Origin: Paraburkholderia bannensis
GTDB lineage: Bacteria > Pseudomonadota > Gammaproteobacteria > Burkholderiales > Burkholderiaceae
Length of the DNA: 64,000 nucleotides
Direction of reading: 5' to 3'
Assembly (NCBI RefSeq): GCF_014200455.1
Contig: NZ_JACHBW010000015.1
Location: forward strand, 1-64,000
The position numbers and the translations under genes were made by a program. How positions within the stretch are numbered: position 1 is the first letter of the stretch; each line of letters begins with the position of its first letter. Positions 26,454-35,388 of this stretch are shown piece after piece. The notes below the pieces were generated by a model, which saw nothing but the letters and a program-made list of their open reading frames with translations, made no database searches and was not told the origin of the DNA.

Positions 26454-28511
26454 ATGAACGATCTTTCCCAGGCCATGCCGGCCGACGACCCTGCACACGC
26501 ACGCGCCGCCGCGCTGGCGTTTGACGGCGACGCACCGCACGGTGCCGCGTCCGCCGAAGAACTGGCGCACGACGCCAGCCTGGCTGCGGGTCTTGACGAC
26601 GCCGTGGCCCGCGCGACTGACGCGATCCTCGCCGACCAGCACGCCGATGGCCACTGGGTCTACGAACTCGAAGCCGACGCCACGATTCCCGCCGAATACG
26701 TGCTGCTCGTCCACTATCTGGGCGAGCAAGCGAACCTCGAACTCGAAAGCAAGATCGCGCGCTACCTGCGCCGCATCCAACTGCCCGGCGGCGGCTGGCC
26801 GCTCTTCACGGACGGCGACATGGACGTGAGCGCGAGCATCAAGGCGTACTTCGCGCTCAAGATGATCGGCGACGCCGAAGACGCGCAGCACATGGTGCGC
26901 GCGCGCGAAGCGATTTTGGCGGCAGGCGGCGCGGAAAAGGCCAACGTCTTCACGCGCATCCTGCTCGCGCTGTTCGGCGTGGTCACCTGGTACGCAGTGC
27001 CGATGATGCCGGTCGAGATCATGCTGCTGCCCAAGTGGTTCCCGTTCCACCTCTCGAAGGTGTCGTACTGGGCGCGCACCGTGATCGTGCCGCTGCTGGT
27101 GCTGAACGCGAAGCGCCCGGTGGCGAAGAACCCGCGCGGCGTACGTATCGACGAACTGTTCCGCAGCGCGCCGGTGAGCACCGGCCTGAACGAGCGCGCG
27201 CCGCATCAGAGCCCCGCCTGGTTCGGCCTGTTCCGCGCCGTGGACGGCGTGCTGCGCGTGGCCGATCCGCTGTTTCCGTCGTACCTGCGCCAGCGCGCGA
27301 TCGACGCCGCCGTGGCTTTCGTCGACGAACGCCTGAACGGCGAAGACGGCCTTGGCGCGATTTTCCCCGCCATGGCCAACGCCGTGATGATGTACGACGT
27401 GCTCGGCTATCCCGCCGATCACCCGCATCGCGCGATCGCACGCCAGTCGATTGAAAAGCTCGTCACGATCCACGCCGACGAAGCCTACGTGCAGCCTTGC
27501 CTTTCGCCGATCTGGGATACGTCGCTGGCGGCCCATGCGCTGATCGAAACCGGCGACGCGCGTGCGCGCGCGGCGGCGCGTCGCGGCCTCGAATGGCTGC
27601 TGCCGCTGCAGATTCTCGACGTGCGCGGCGACTGGATCTCGCGCCGCCCCGATGTGCGCCCGGGCGGCTGGGCGTTCCAGTACGCGAACCCGCACTATCC
27701 CGACGTCGACGATACGGCGGTGGTGGTGGCCGCAATGGATCGCATCGACAAACTCGACAAGACCAGCGACTTCGACGAAGCGATGGCACGCGCGCGCGAG
27801 TGGGTCGTGGGCATGCAGAGCAGCAACGGCGGCTGGGGCGCGTTCGAGCCGGAAAACACCCACGAGTATCTGAACAACATCCCGTTCTCGGACCACGGCG
27901 CGCTGCTCGATCCGCCGACCGCCGATGTCTCGGGCCGCTGCCTGTCGATGCTCGCGCAACTGGGCGAATTGCCGGTGGCGAGCGAACCGGCACGGCGCGC
28001 CTACCACTACATCCTCGCCGAGCAGGAAGCCGACGGCAGCTGGTATGGCCGCTGGGGCATGAACTACATCTACGGCACGTGGACGGCGCTGTGCGCGCTC
28101 AACGCGGCGGGCCTCGAACATCACGACTCGCGCATGCGGCGCGCGGCGCAGTGGCTGATCGCGATCCAGAACGACGACGGCGGCTGGGGCGAAGATGGCA
28201 CCAGCTACAAGCTCGACTACCGCGGCTACGAGCGCGCGGCCAGCACGGCCTCGCAGACCGCGTGGGCGCTGCTCGGCTTGATGGCCGTGGGCGAAGTGAA
28301 CCATCCGGCGGTCGCGCGCGGCATTGCGTGGCTGCAGCAAACGCAGCGCGAGCATGGCCTGTGGGATGAAACGCGCTTCACGGCGACGGGTTTCCCGCGC
28401 GTGTTCTATCTGCGCTATCACGGCTATCGCAAGTTCTTCCCGCTGTGGGCGCTCGCGCGTTACCGCAACCTCAAGCGCGAAGGCACGACGCTCGTGAAGG
28501 CCGGTCTGTGA
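26454..28511 (+). CDS. shc: squalene-hopene cyclase
   Basis: This membrane-associated enzyme cyclises squalene to hopene and diplopterol, the core step of hopanoid synthesis. It is 685 aa, the normal bacterial size. The catalytic motif PDVDDTAV is near residue 417, and several QW repeats are visible (QLPGGGWPLF, SNGGWGAFE, QEADGSWYGRW, NDDGGWGED). The N-terminal 45 residues are a variable acidic-Ala tail. It follows hpnE by 15 bp and overlaps hpnG by one base (TGATG). Confidence 0.97.
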   Translation: MNDLSQAMPADDPAHARAAALAFDGDAPHGAASAEELAHDASLAAGLDDAVARATDAILADQHADGHWVYELEADATIPAEYVLLVHYLGEQANLELESKIARYLRRIQLPGGGWPLFTDGDMDVSASIKAYFALKMIGDAEDAQHMVRAREAILAAGGAEKANVFTRILLALFGVVTWYAVPMMPVEIMLLPKWFPFHLSKVSYWARTVIVPLLVLNAKRPVAKNPRGVRIDELFRSAPVSTGLNERAPHQSPAWFGLFRAVDGVLRVADPLFPSYLRQRAIDAAVAFVDERLNGEDGLGAIFPAMANAVMMYDVLGYPADHPHRAIARQSIEKLVTIHADEAYVQPCLSPIWDTSLAAHALIETGDARARAAARRGLEWLLPLQILDVRGDWISRRPDVRPGGWAFQYANPHYPDVDDTAVVVAAMDRIDKLDKTSDFDEAMARAREWVVGMQSSNGGWGAFEPENTHEYLNNIPFSDHGALLDPPTADVSGRCLSMLAQLGELPVASEPARRAYHYILAEQEADGSWYGRWGMNYIYGTWTALCALNAAGLEHHDSRMRRAAQWLIAIQNDDGGWGEDGTSYKLDYRGYERAASTASQTAWALLGLMAVGEVNHPAVARGIAWLQQTQREHGLWDETRFTATGFPRVFYLRYHGYRKFFPLWALARYRNLKREGTTLVKAGL

Positions 28512-29239
28512 TGGCGGCGGTCGCAACGATGCAAACCCGTGGTGCGCTGCCCGTGATCGCCGTGACCGGCATAGCGTTCGAAGCGAGTATCGCGGCGGGC
28601 AAGGGCCGCGACGGCATCGAAGCCGTCTACGCGGCGCGCGCCGATCTGCTGGAACGCGCGCTGACGGCGGCGCTGGACCGTGGCGCGGTGGGCATCATCA
28701 GCTTCGGGACGGCGGGCGGACTCGGGCCGGATCTGCAACCGGGCACGGTGATCATCGCCGAGGCTGTCGACGGCCCGTTTGGCCGGCTCGAATGCGACAA
28801 GGCGTGGAGCGAGCGGATGGCGGCGGCGCTGCAGGCCTCGCCGCTGGCTGCGCAGACGCGCCGTGGCGTCGAGGCGGCGGTGGCCGCGCCGCTCACGGGC
28901 GCGGCGGACAAGGCCGCGCTTCACCAATCGAGCGGCGGCGCGCTGGCCGTCGACATGGAATCGCATCTGGCCGCCGCAGCGGCGGCCGCTCGCGGCCTGC
29001 CGTTCGCGGTGTGCCGCGCGGTGGTCGATCCCGCCTGGCGCAGTCTGCCGAAGGCGGCGATGGCGGGGCTGCGCGACGACGGCTCGACGGCGGTCCTGCC
29101 GATCCTGCGTGAACTGGCGCGCGATCCGCGGCAACTGGGAGGGCTGCTGCGCGTGGCGGCGGATGCCGGCGCGGCGCGCAAGGCGCTGGCAGGCGCGCGG
29201 CGGGTGTTGAGCGAGTCTGGCGCTTTTTTCCCGCGCTGA
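28511..29239 (+). CDS. hpnG: hopanoid-associated phosphorylase HpnG
   Basis: The product is 242 aa and belongs to the PNP/UDP phosphorylase-like family, with IISFGTAGGLGPDLQPGTVI and the MES-like site ALAVDMESHLAAAAAAARGL. HpnG removes adenine from adenosylhopane, giving the ribosyl-hopane that becomes bacteriohopanetetrol. It therefore works directly after HpnH, encoded at 41190. Start at 28511 overlaps the shc stop. It is the last gene of the operon. Confidence 0.92.
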   Translation: MAAVATMQTRGALPVIAVTGIAFEASIAAGKGRDGIEAVYAARADLLERALTAALDRGAVGIISFGTAGGLGPDLQPGTVIIAEAVDGPFGRLECDKAWSERMAAALQASPLAAQTRRGVEAAVAAPLTGAADKAALHQSSGGALAVDMESHLAAAAAAARGLPFAVCRAVVDPAWRSLPKAAMAGLRDDGSTAVLPILRELARDPRQLGGLLRVAADAGAARKALAGARRVLSESGAFFPR

Positions 29240-29368
29240 TTTTTGGACTCCATGCATCGCGAATATTGAAATACTAGGGAAAACCCTTATCTCTGGTACT
29301 ATCTCAGCGTTAACCTTGGATTTGCTTCCGCATCATCTGGGGGCGGATCAAGCATGGGAGGACCAGAA

Positions 29369-29854
29369 ATGAATTTTCATACCCGCAAGTGGGTCAAGCC
29401 TGAAGACCTGAATCCCAATGGCACCCTCTTCGGCGGCAGCCTGCTGCGCTGGATCGACGAAGAAGCGGCCATCTACGCGATTTGCCAGCTGGACAACCAG
29501 CGCGTCGTGACCAAGCTCATCTCCGAAGTCAACTTCGTGAGCTCGGCGCGTCAGGGCGACATCATCGAACTCGGCATCGTTGCGACCGACTTTGGCCGCA
29601 CCTCGATCACGCTGCGTTGCGAAGTGCGCAACAAGGTCACGCGCAAGAGCATTCTGACGATCGAAAAGATGGTGTTCGTGAATATGGGCGCCGATGGCAA
29701 GCCCGCGCCGCATGGCCGCGACCGCATTCGTTACGCGGAAGAAGCGTACGAGCTGTATCGCCAGACGGTGCATTCGGCGATGGATGCAACGGCGCTGGCG
29801 GCGCAGAACGAAATCGCGCGCGAGGAACGTCAGGAAGACGAAGCAGTGCATTGA
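29369..29854 (+). CDS. acyl-CoA thioesterase, YciA/BFIT-like hotdog protein
   Basis: The product is 161 aa. It has the hotdog-fold thioesterase core: DLNPNGTLFGGSLLRWIDEEA with the catalytic Asp, then NFVSSARQGDIIELG. Such enzymes hydrolyse medium- and long-chain acyl-CoAs. The ATG at 29369 is chosen because GGGAGG lies just before it; the earlier ATG at 29354 contains that ribosome site within its own coding sequence. It ends 22 bp before a strong terminator. Confidence 0.9.
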   Translation: MNFHTRKWVKPEDLNPNGTLFGGSLLRWIDEEAAIYAICQLDNQRVVTKLISEVNFVSSARQGDIIELGIVATDFGRTSITLRCEVRNKVTRKSILTIEKMVFVNMGADGKPAPHGRDRIRYAEEAYELYRQTVHSAMDATALAAQNEIAREERQEDEAVH

Positions 29855-29875
29855 GCTGCGCTGCTGTGCGCTGAA

Positions 29876-29922
29876 AAGAAAACCCGGCAAGGTCGATGAC
29901 CTTGCCGGGTTTTTTGACATCT
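29876..29922. terminator. terminator, left copy of a 47-bp duplication
   Basis: AACCCGGCAAGGTC-GAT-GACCTTGCCGGGTT forms a 14-bp stem with A and T runs on either side, so it can work in both directions. The whole 47 bp recur without change at 30669-30715. Confidence 0.93.
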
Positions 29923-30017
29923 ACAGAGCTTTTGCAGCAGGTCAAATACTGCTCTAAGCGGGTGCTTGTATGCAAATCTTAGCTAGACTAGACTAAGTGC
30001 AAACTCTGGGAGTTGCG

Positions 30018-30266
30018 ATGAACTACGTCAATATGCTGGAAGCAAAGTCGTCCCTATCGCGTCTCGTTGAAGATGTGGAGACGGGACGTGAGGCTGAAAT
30101 CATCATCGCAAGAGGTGGCAGGCCGGTTGCCCGCCTGGTTCCTTTGGAGCCGGCTGTACCAGTCGAACAGCGCATCGGCGTTGCCAGGGGCGCTTTCGAA
30201 GTGCCTGACGATATCGACGCGCACAACGACGCCGTCGCTTCGCTGTTTCATGGGGACGCCGGTTGA
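30018..30266 (+). CDS. Phd/YefM-family antitoxin
   Basis: The product is 82 aa. The N-terminal half is a Phd/YefM DNA-binding domain (VNMLEAKSSLSRLVEDVETG, then AEIIIARGGRPVARLVPLE). The C-terminal half is acidic and should neutralise the toxin. The ATG at 30018 follows GGGAG. Its stop codon overlaps the toxin start by 4 bp (TTGA), the usual arrangement for autoregulated toxin-antitoxin pairs. Base composition is lower in G+C than the flanking genes, and the pair is bracketed by a duplicated terminator. Confidence 0.93.
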   Translation: MNYVNMLEAKSSLSRLVEDVETGREAEIIIARGGRPVARLVPLEPAVPVEQRIGVARGAFEVPDDIDAHNDAVASLFHGDAG

Positions 30267-30649
30267 ACATTCTCCTTGATACTCACATCGCGCTTTGGGC
30301 GATAGCGGATAGCCCGAAGCTTTCTGCGATGGCGAGAGAGCTGATTCTGGCACCCCGCAGCACGATCTTCGTCAGTACTGCTTCTATCTGGGAAATCGGC
30401 ATCAAATTCGCTCTCCAACGCGGTGATATGCCTGTGTCTGGACAAGCAGCACTGGACTACTTCCGGCGCGCCGGTTACCGGATCTTGCCTGTTGAGGCAG
30501 AACATGCGGTCGCGGTTGAGGAGCTGCCGTTGCACCATCAGGATCCATTCGACAGGCTTCTGGTTGCTCAGGCGCTGAGCGAGCCGCTTCGATTAATTAC
30601 GCATGACCCACAGGTAGCGCGATACAGCGACACAATTTTTCTGGTCTGA
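30263..30649 (+). CDS. PIN-domain toxin (VapC-like)
   Basis: The product is 128 aa, a PIN-domain ribonuclease. Acidic metal ligands are visible at the N-terminus (LLDTHIALWAI), in the middle (STASIWEIGIK) and near the C-terminus (HHQDPFDRLLVAQAL, ITHDPQVARY). It should cleave RNA when freed from the antitoxin. The start is a TTG at 30263 overlapping the antitoxin stop. The family pairing Phd-type antitoxin plus PIN toxin is common in proteobacteria. Confidence 0.93.
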   Translation: MNILLDTHIALWAIADSPKLSAMARELILAPRSTIFVSTASIWEIGIKFALQRGDMPVSGQAALDYFRRAGYRILPVEAEHAVAVEELPLHHQDPFDRLLVAQALSEPLRLITHDPQVARYSDTIFLV

Positions 30650-30668
30650 TTCGAGGCGTCCCTTAAGG

Positions 30669-30715
30669 AAGAAAACCCGGCAAGGTCGATGACCTTGCCG
30701 GGTTTTTTGACATCT
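30669..30715. terminator. terminator, right copy of the 47-bp duplication
   Basis: Identical over 47 bp to 29876-29922. The two copies, 793 bp apart, bracket the toxin-antitoxin pair exactly. This copy also serves the mlaA-like gene arriving on the minus strand, since the A run gives a T run in that direction. Confidence 0.93.
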
Positions 30716-30755
30716 GCGCTCGCCCGCTCGCGCGGGCGAAGGCATCACATCGCGT

Positions 30756-31838
30756 TCAAGGCGCCGAGGCCGGTTGCGCGGGCGTGGCCATTGCCGGAGC
30801 CGAAGCCGCTTTCGCCGGCACAGCTCCAGAAGCCGCCTTCGGAGCTGAAGCGGCAACCGGCGCGGACGCCGCCGTACCCGCAGCGATACCTGCCGTACCC
30901 GCCGCGGCAGCCGCCCCTGCGCCTGCACCCGCAGCACCGGCCGCAGGCGCAGCCGCACTGCCCTCGCCCGGGTCTTCGTAATTCGGCAAGCCGTTGTTCT
31001 TCGACGAAGAGCCACCCGACCCAGCCGCACCCGAATCACCCGGATCCTCATAATTCGGCAGCCCGTTCTTCGACTTGCCCGCGCCCGCACCGCCGCCGTT
31101 GTCGTCGGTGCCGCCCGGATCGCCGTAATCCGGCAGCGGCTCGTTATTGTTCTGCGAGCCGTTGATCCTCGACTGGCGCTGCTGGCGGTACGCGTCGCGC
31201 ACGAACGAATACTTGTCGAGCGCGGCCTGTTGCAGCAGGTCGGTAGCGCCCAGCAGGTCGGCACGCGTGCTGACGAACTGCGCGATATACATCGGATTGC
31301 GCACCGCGGGCTCGATGTAGTTGAGCAGGTTGAACTTCACGTCCACGCCCATGCCGATACCGTCGCGAATCGAGCTTGGCCCGAACACCGGCAGCACCAG
31401 ATAGGGACCTGCCGGCACGCCGTAGTGCCCCAGCGTCAGACCGAAGTCCTGATGGTGCTTGGGCAGCCCGGCGGCCGTCGCGAAGTCGATCAGGCCGCCC
31501 AGACCGAAGGTCGTGTTCATCGCCAGACGCATCAGATCCTCGGTTGCGTCGGTGATCTTCAACTGCAGCAGATCGTTGGCGAAATTGCTGATGTCGCCGA
31601 GATTCGAGAAGAAGTTGGAAATCGCCTGGCGCATCGGCTGAGGCGTGACTTTCTGGTAACCCTTCGCGATCGGCTGCGCGATATGGGTGTCGAGCGCGTC
31701 GTTAAACGTAAAGATCGCCCGGTTCGCGGGTTCGAACGGGTCACCCGGCTTGCGCTCAGGACCGGTTGCGCAACCCGACGTCACGAGGAGCGTCAGGCTC
31801 GCTGCCGCCATGGTGAGCGCGGCTTTTTTCTTCATCAT
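30756..31838 (-). CDS. MlaA (VacJ)-family outer-membrane lipoprotein
   Basis: The product is 360 aa. The signal peptide ends in a lipobox TSGC near residue 21. The MlaA domain follows with DPFEPANRAIFTFNDALD, NFANDLLQLK and YGVPAGPYLVLPVFGPSS. MlaA proteins remove phospholipids from the outer leaflet of the outer membrane. About 110 residues after the domain form a low-complexity tail with three copies of LP(D/N)Y(G/E)DPG followed by an Ala/Pro run. The ATG at 31838 overlaps the hpnN stop by 4 bp, so the two are co-translated and may act together in hopanoid or lipid movement. Confidence 0.93.
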   Translation of the reverse strand: MMKKKAALTMAAASLTLLVTSGCATGPERKPGDPFEPANRAIFTFNDALDTHIAQPIAKGYQKVTPQPMRQAISNFFSNLGDISNFANDLLQLKITDATEDLMRLAMNTTFGLGGLIDFATAAGLPKHHQDFGLTLGHYGVPAGPYLVLPVFGPSSIRDGIGMGVDVKFNLLNYIEPAVRNPMYIAQFVSTRADLLGATDLLQQAALDKYSFVRDAYRQQRQSRINGSQNNNEPLPDYGDPGGTDDNGGGAGAGKSKNGLPNYEDPGDSGAAGSGGSSSKNNGLPNYEDPGEGSAAAPAAGAAGAGAGAAAAAGTAGIAAGTAASAPVAASAPKAASGAVPAKAASAPAMATPAQPASAP

Positions 31839-34465
31839 TGATCGATCCCCTGCGTTTGCGATCGTGCGCGCTTCGCGCGCGGCTTGCCCATCAGCACCGG
31901 CTGGAACACCACGGCGCCAATCAGCGTACATAACAAGGACAGTGCGAGCAGTTTGCCCATGCTCGACGTGCCCGGATGGTGCGAAAGCCACAGGCTGCCG
32001 AACGCCGTGGCGGTGGTCGCGGCCGAGAACAGCACCGCATGTGTGAGGCTCGAATGCAGGAGGCCGGTTTGCCCCGCGCGCCAGGCCATCACGAAATAGA
32101 TTTTGAACGCGACGCCCACGCCCAGCATCAGGGGAAGCGCGATGATATTGGCGAAATTGAGTTGGATACCGAACACAACACACAACTCTAGCGTCACGAG
32201 CGCCGATACCAGCAGAGGAATCAGCGTGCGCAGCACGTCGCCGAAATGGCGCAGCGTGATCCACAGTAGCGCCGTGATGAGCAGCACCGACCAGCACGCC
32301 GCCTGCAGGAACGCGAGGATGATCACGTTGGCCGAGTGCAGGATCGAGATCGGGCCGCCGATCGCGCCCGGCTCCGCCTTCTTCACGGCGTGCGAAAAGC
32401 GCGCGAGCATGACGTCGTCGTTCGGATCGACGCCCGCGGGCACGCGCGGCGCGACATCGACGATCGCCTGGCCGGTGATCGACGACACCCAGTCGCCAAC
32501 CATTTCGGGCGGCAGATTCTCGCGCGTGACTTCCGAAGGCTGGAGCAGGCGTTCCAGCTGCGCGAAAGCGAGCTTGAGCGGCAGGCTGAAGGCCGTTTCG
32601 GCCTTGTCGCGCAGCACCGGGCTGGCGGCCGCCAGCTTCATCAGGCCATCCGAGAGATGCTTGGCTTCGGCTGCGCCCGGACCCGGATGATCGCCTGCCG
32701 CGAGCGCCAGCTGGTTGGCCGCGCGCTTGAGTGTATCGACGCGCACGGCGTCGGTGACAGGCGACGAGGGTTGCTGCGTGAGCGCCGGCATCAACTGCTG
32801 CGCGGCGCTGGCGATCAGCATGAGCTTTTGCTGCTGGTCCGTGGGGATCAGCGAGCTGAGCGTGGTCGCGCGGCCGACTTCCGGCAGCTTTTCGAGCTTT
32901 GCGGCGATCTTGTCGGCATCGGCCAGCGTCGGGGCGATCACGCTGACATCGTTGATCGAAATGACGGGCGAATTCTTCAGCGCGATCAGCGTCGCCATCG
33001 ACTCCGTATGCGGGTCCTTCAGATGCAGCGGATTGAAATCGAAGCGCAGGAAATACAGCAGCGGCGACGCGCCCACCACCACGATCAACGTGCCGATCAG
33101 CACGGGCTTGCGATGCTCCGCAAGCCACTTGTCCACCGGCGCGAGAAACGCAAAGCCCGGCGAAGCGCGCTCGCCCTTTGGCTTGAACACGCTGATGAGC
33201 GCGGGCAGCAGCGTCATGTTGGCGATATACGCGACGAACATGCCGACGCCCGCGATCTGGCCGAGTTCGGACAGACCCTTGTAGGCGGTCGGCAGGAACG
33301 AAAAGAAACTTTCGGCCACGGCGATGGCGGCGAGCGTGAGCGGCACGCCGATCAGGCGCGCGGTCTTGAGCAGCGCGACGTCGAGCCGGTCGTCCTGAAA
33401 GCGTTCTTCGCGATACTTCACGCCGAACTGCACGCCGAAATCCACGCCCAGCCCCACGAACAGCACCATGAAGGCCACCGACAGCATGTTGAGCGAGCCG
33501 ATCATCGCCAGACCCAGCGCCGCCGTGACGATCAGGCCGACCACCAGCGTAACGAGCACCGCGCCGATCAGACGTCCCGAGCGCAGCGCGAGCCACAGGA
33601 TCACGAGCACGACGATGGCCGTGATCGCGCCGTTGAGCGCGGCGCCGTCCTGCACCGAGGCGAATTCGTCGTCGGCGAGCGGCTGTTCGCCGGTCAGTCG
33701 CACGCGTGCGCCGTACTCGGTATCGAGATGCAGCGAGGCCGCGGTAGCGCGGATGGCCTGCGAGGCGCTTGCGCCTGCTTCGAGGGCGGCGAAATTGAGC
33801 ACCGGCTGAACGGTGACGAACGAGAACGCGGGTTTGGTCGCGGCGTCCTTGTCCACCAGCGCGCGCCACGAGAACGCAGCGGGCCTGCCAGCCAGCACGT
33901 CATCGACGGTATTGGCCGCGCTGCCGAGCAGGCTTGCCATTTGCGGCAGCTTCACCTGACCGATCGTGAGCGGCAATTGCAGCGTGGTGGTGAGCGTGCC
34001 CGCCAGACCGGCCAGGCTTGGGTCTTTCGCAAGCTGGTTGATCAGCGGCCGCGCCTGCACGAGCTGGCCCGTGGTGGACAGCACCGTTTGCGTCGACGGG
34101 AACAGCAGGCCGTTGTGTTCGAAGAACGGGCCGCCCGCCGGTTGCGAGACGGCGCTGAATTCGCGCTTGTCCTGCTTGAGGGCGTCGGCGAGCTTGTCGG
34201 CGGCGGCGTCCGCGAGTTCGGGCGCCTGGGCTTCGACTACCACCAGCAGCGAGCCGCTGCGCTGGGGGAAGGCTTTGTCCTTGGCGTCGCTGAGTGCGGC
34301 CCATTCGGCGTTATTCTCGACGAGGCCGCTGATGTCCGTGTTGATCTTGAAATGCTTCGCGACGTACACGCTGCCGATGACGGCGAGCGCGAGCGCGAGT
34401 GTGATGACCCACGCCGCGCGGCGCACAGACCACGCGACGAGGTGGATGATGAATGGCTTCAGCAT
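31835..34465 (-). CDS. hpnN: hopanoid transporter HpnN (RND family)
   Basis: The product is 876 aa, an inner-membrane RND-type permease with a transmembrane helix at the N-terminus, two large periplasmic loops, and two clusters of five helices (around VILWLALRSGRLIGAVLVTL and AACWSVLLITALLWITLRHF). HpnN moves hopanoids to the outer membrane in other bacteria. The Met at 34465 gives the family-like N-terminus MLKPFIIHLVAW; no good ribosome site is seen, and ATG codons at 34534 and 34555 are alternatives. The divergent gene hpnM starts 207 bp away. Confidence 0.93.
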   Translation of the reverse strand: MLKPFIIHLVAWSVRRAAWVITLALALAVIGSVYVAKHFKINTDISGLVENNAEWAALSDAKDKAFPQRSGSLLVVVEAQAPELADAAADKLADALKQDKREFSAVSQPAGGPFFEHNGLLFPSTQTVLSTTGQLVQARPLINQLAKDPSLAGLAGTLTTTLQLPLTIGQVKLPQMASLLGSAANTVDDVLAGRPAAFSWRALVDKDAATKPAFSFVTVQPVLNFAALEAGASASQAIRATAASLHLDTEYGARVRLTGEQPLADDEFASVQDGAALNGAITAIVVLVILWLALRSGRLIGAVLVTLVVGLIVTAALGLAMIGSLNMLSVAFMVLFVGLGVDFGVQFGVKYREERFQDDRLDVALLKTARLIGVPLTLAAIAVAESFFSFLPTAYKGLSELGQIAGVGMFVAYIANMTLLPALISVFKPKGERASPGFAFLAPVDKWLAEHRKPVLIGTLIVVVGASPLLYFLRFDFNPLHLKDPHTESMATLIALKNSPVISINDVSVIAPTLADADKIAAKLEKLPEVGRATTLSSLIPTDQQQKLMLIASAAQQLMPALTQQPSSPVTDAVRVDTLKRAANQLALAAGDHPGPGAAEAKHLSDGLMKLAAASPVLRDKAETAFSLPLKLAFAQLERLLQPSEVTRENLPPEMVGDWVSSITGQAIVDVAPRVPAGVDPNDDVMLARFSHAVKKAEPGAIGGPISILHSANVIILAFLQAACWSVLLITALLWITLRHFGDVLRTLIPLLVSALVTLELCVVFGIQLNFANIIALPLMLGVGVAFKIYFVMAWRAGQTGLLHSSLTHAVLFSAATTATAFGSLWLSHHPGTSSMGKLLALSLLCTLIGAVVFQPVLMGKPRAKRARSQTQGIDQ

Positions 34466-34672
34466 AAAGGCGAGGGGGCCTTGTCGTTTAACTAGTTCTG
34501 ATGTGAAGCGCTCAAGTATACCGGCCTCGCCCATCAAGGCGCGCCTTGCGCACACGAGTGCAGGCGGTAAAGCCGTTATACTGGGTCAGCCGGGGCGGGA
34601 TCGCAGCGTGGCTTGCGCCGCAACCTTGCCCCTTCCCACCGGCACCTGATATTCACTGTTCCAAAATCGCGT

Positions 34673-35281
34673 ATGAAACGTTATCTGACCGCATTTATCG
34701 CCGCCGCCTTCCTGTCGGGCGTGTCGGGCGCCGCTCTTGCCCAGTCGTCGCCGGACGCCGTCGTCAAGGCCGCCGTTGAAGGCACCGTGAAGGCGATGCA
34801 GGCCGATCCGCAAGCCCGCGGCGGCGACATGGCCCAGATCACGAAAGTGGTCGAGACCCATTTCGTGCCCGCCACGGATTTCCAGCGCACCACGCGTATC
34901 GCCATCGGCAAGGCCTGGACTACGGCCACGCCCGAGCAGCAGCAAAAGTTGTATGAGCAATTTCAACTCCTGCTTGTGAAGACCTACGCATCGTCGCTCG
35001 CGCAACTTCGCGACACCCAGGTGAACTTCAAGTTCGCACCGTCGAACACCGGCGCGGCCGCGAAGGACACCGTCGTGCAGTCGCACGTGCTGAGCAACGG
35101 CGGCGACGACGCCATCGACTACCGGCTCGAACGTTCCGGCAACGGCTGGAAGATCTACGACATCAACATGATGGGCGCGTGGCTGATCCAGGTCTATCAG
35201 ACCCAGTTCGCCGACCAGATCGCCAAGGGCGGCATCGACGGCCTCATCAAGTTCCTCGTCGATCACAACGCGCGCAGCTAA
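34673..35281 (+). CDS. hpnM: HpnM, MlaC/Ttg2D-family periplasmic lipid-binding protein
   Basis: The product is 202 aa with a Sec signal peptide (MKRYLTAFIAAAFLSGVSGA, cleavage after ALA near residue 24). The rest is an MlaC-like domain: FVPATDFQRTTRIAIGKAW, QQQKLYEQFQLLLVKTYASSL and the C-terminal NGWKIYDINMMGAWLIQVYQ. MlaC ferries lipids across the periplasm; HpnM is the version linked to hopanoid clusters. It is divergent from hpnN-mlaA, which would supply the inner and outer membrane partners. Confidence 0.93.
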   Translation: MKRYLTAFIAAAFLSGVSGAALAQSSPDAVVKAAVEGTVKAMQADPQARGGDMAQITKVVETHFVPATDFQRTTRIAIGKAWTTATPEQQQKLYEQFQLLLVKTYASSLAQLRDTQVNFKFAPSNTGAAAKDTVVQSHVLSNGGDDAIDYRLERSGNGWKIYDINMMGAWLIQVYQTQFADQIAKGGIDGLIKFLVDHNARS

Positions 35282-35314
35282 TCCAGCTTAGTCGTTCGCG
35301 CGGTAATCAGACGG

Positions 35315-35350
35315 CACGGCGCGCACTCTTTTACGGGAGTGCGCGCCGTG
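35315..35350. terminator. terminator between hpnM and the LuxR-type regulator
   Basis: A perfect 13-bp stem, CACGGCGCGCACT with AGTGCGCGCCGTG, around a 10-base loop. It separates two convergent genes; the flanking T runs are weak. Confidence 0.75.
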
Positions 35351-35388
35351 TGCGTTTTGAGCATCGGTTTTGTACGTGTTTCGTACGC

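Noticed and set aside
25770..28526. 918-codon open frame on the minus strand opposite hpnE and shc
   Set aside because: It is the antisense image of strongly recognised hopanoid genes at high G+C; the translation is Arg/His/Ala-rich and resembles no family.
32336..34495. 719-codon plus-strand frame opposite hpnN
   Set aside because: Shadow of the RND transporter; no family resemblance.
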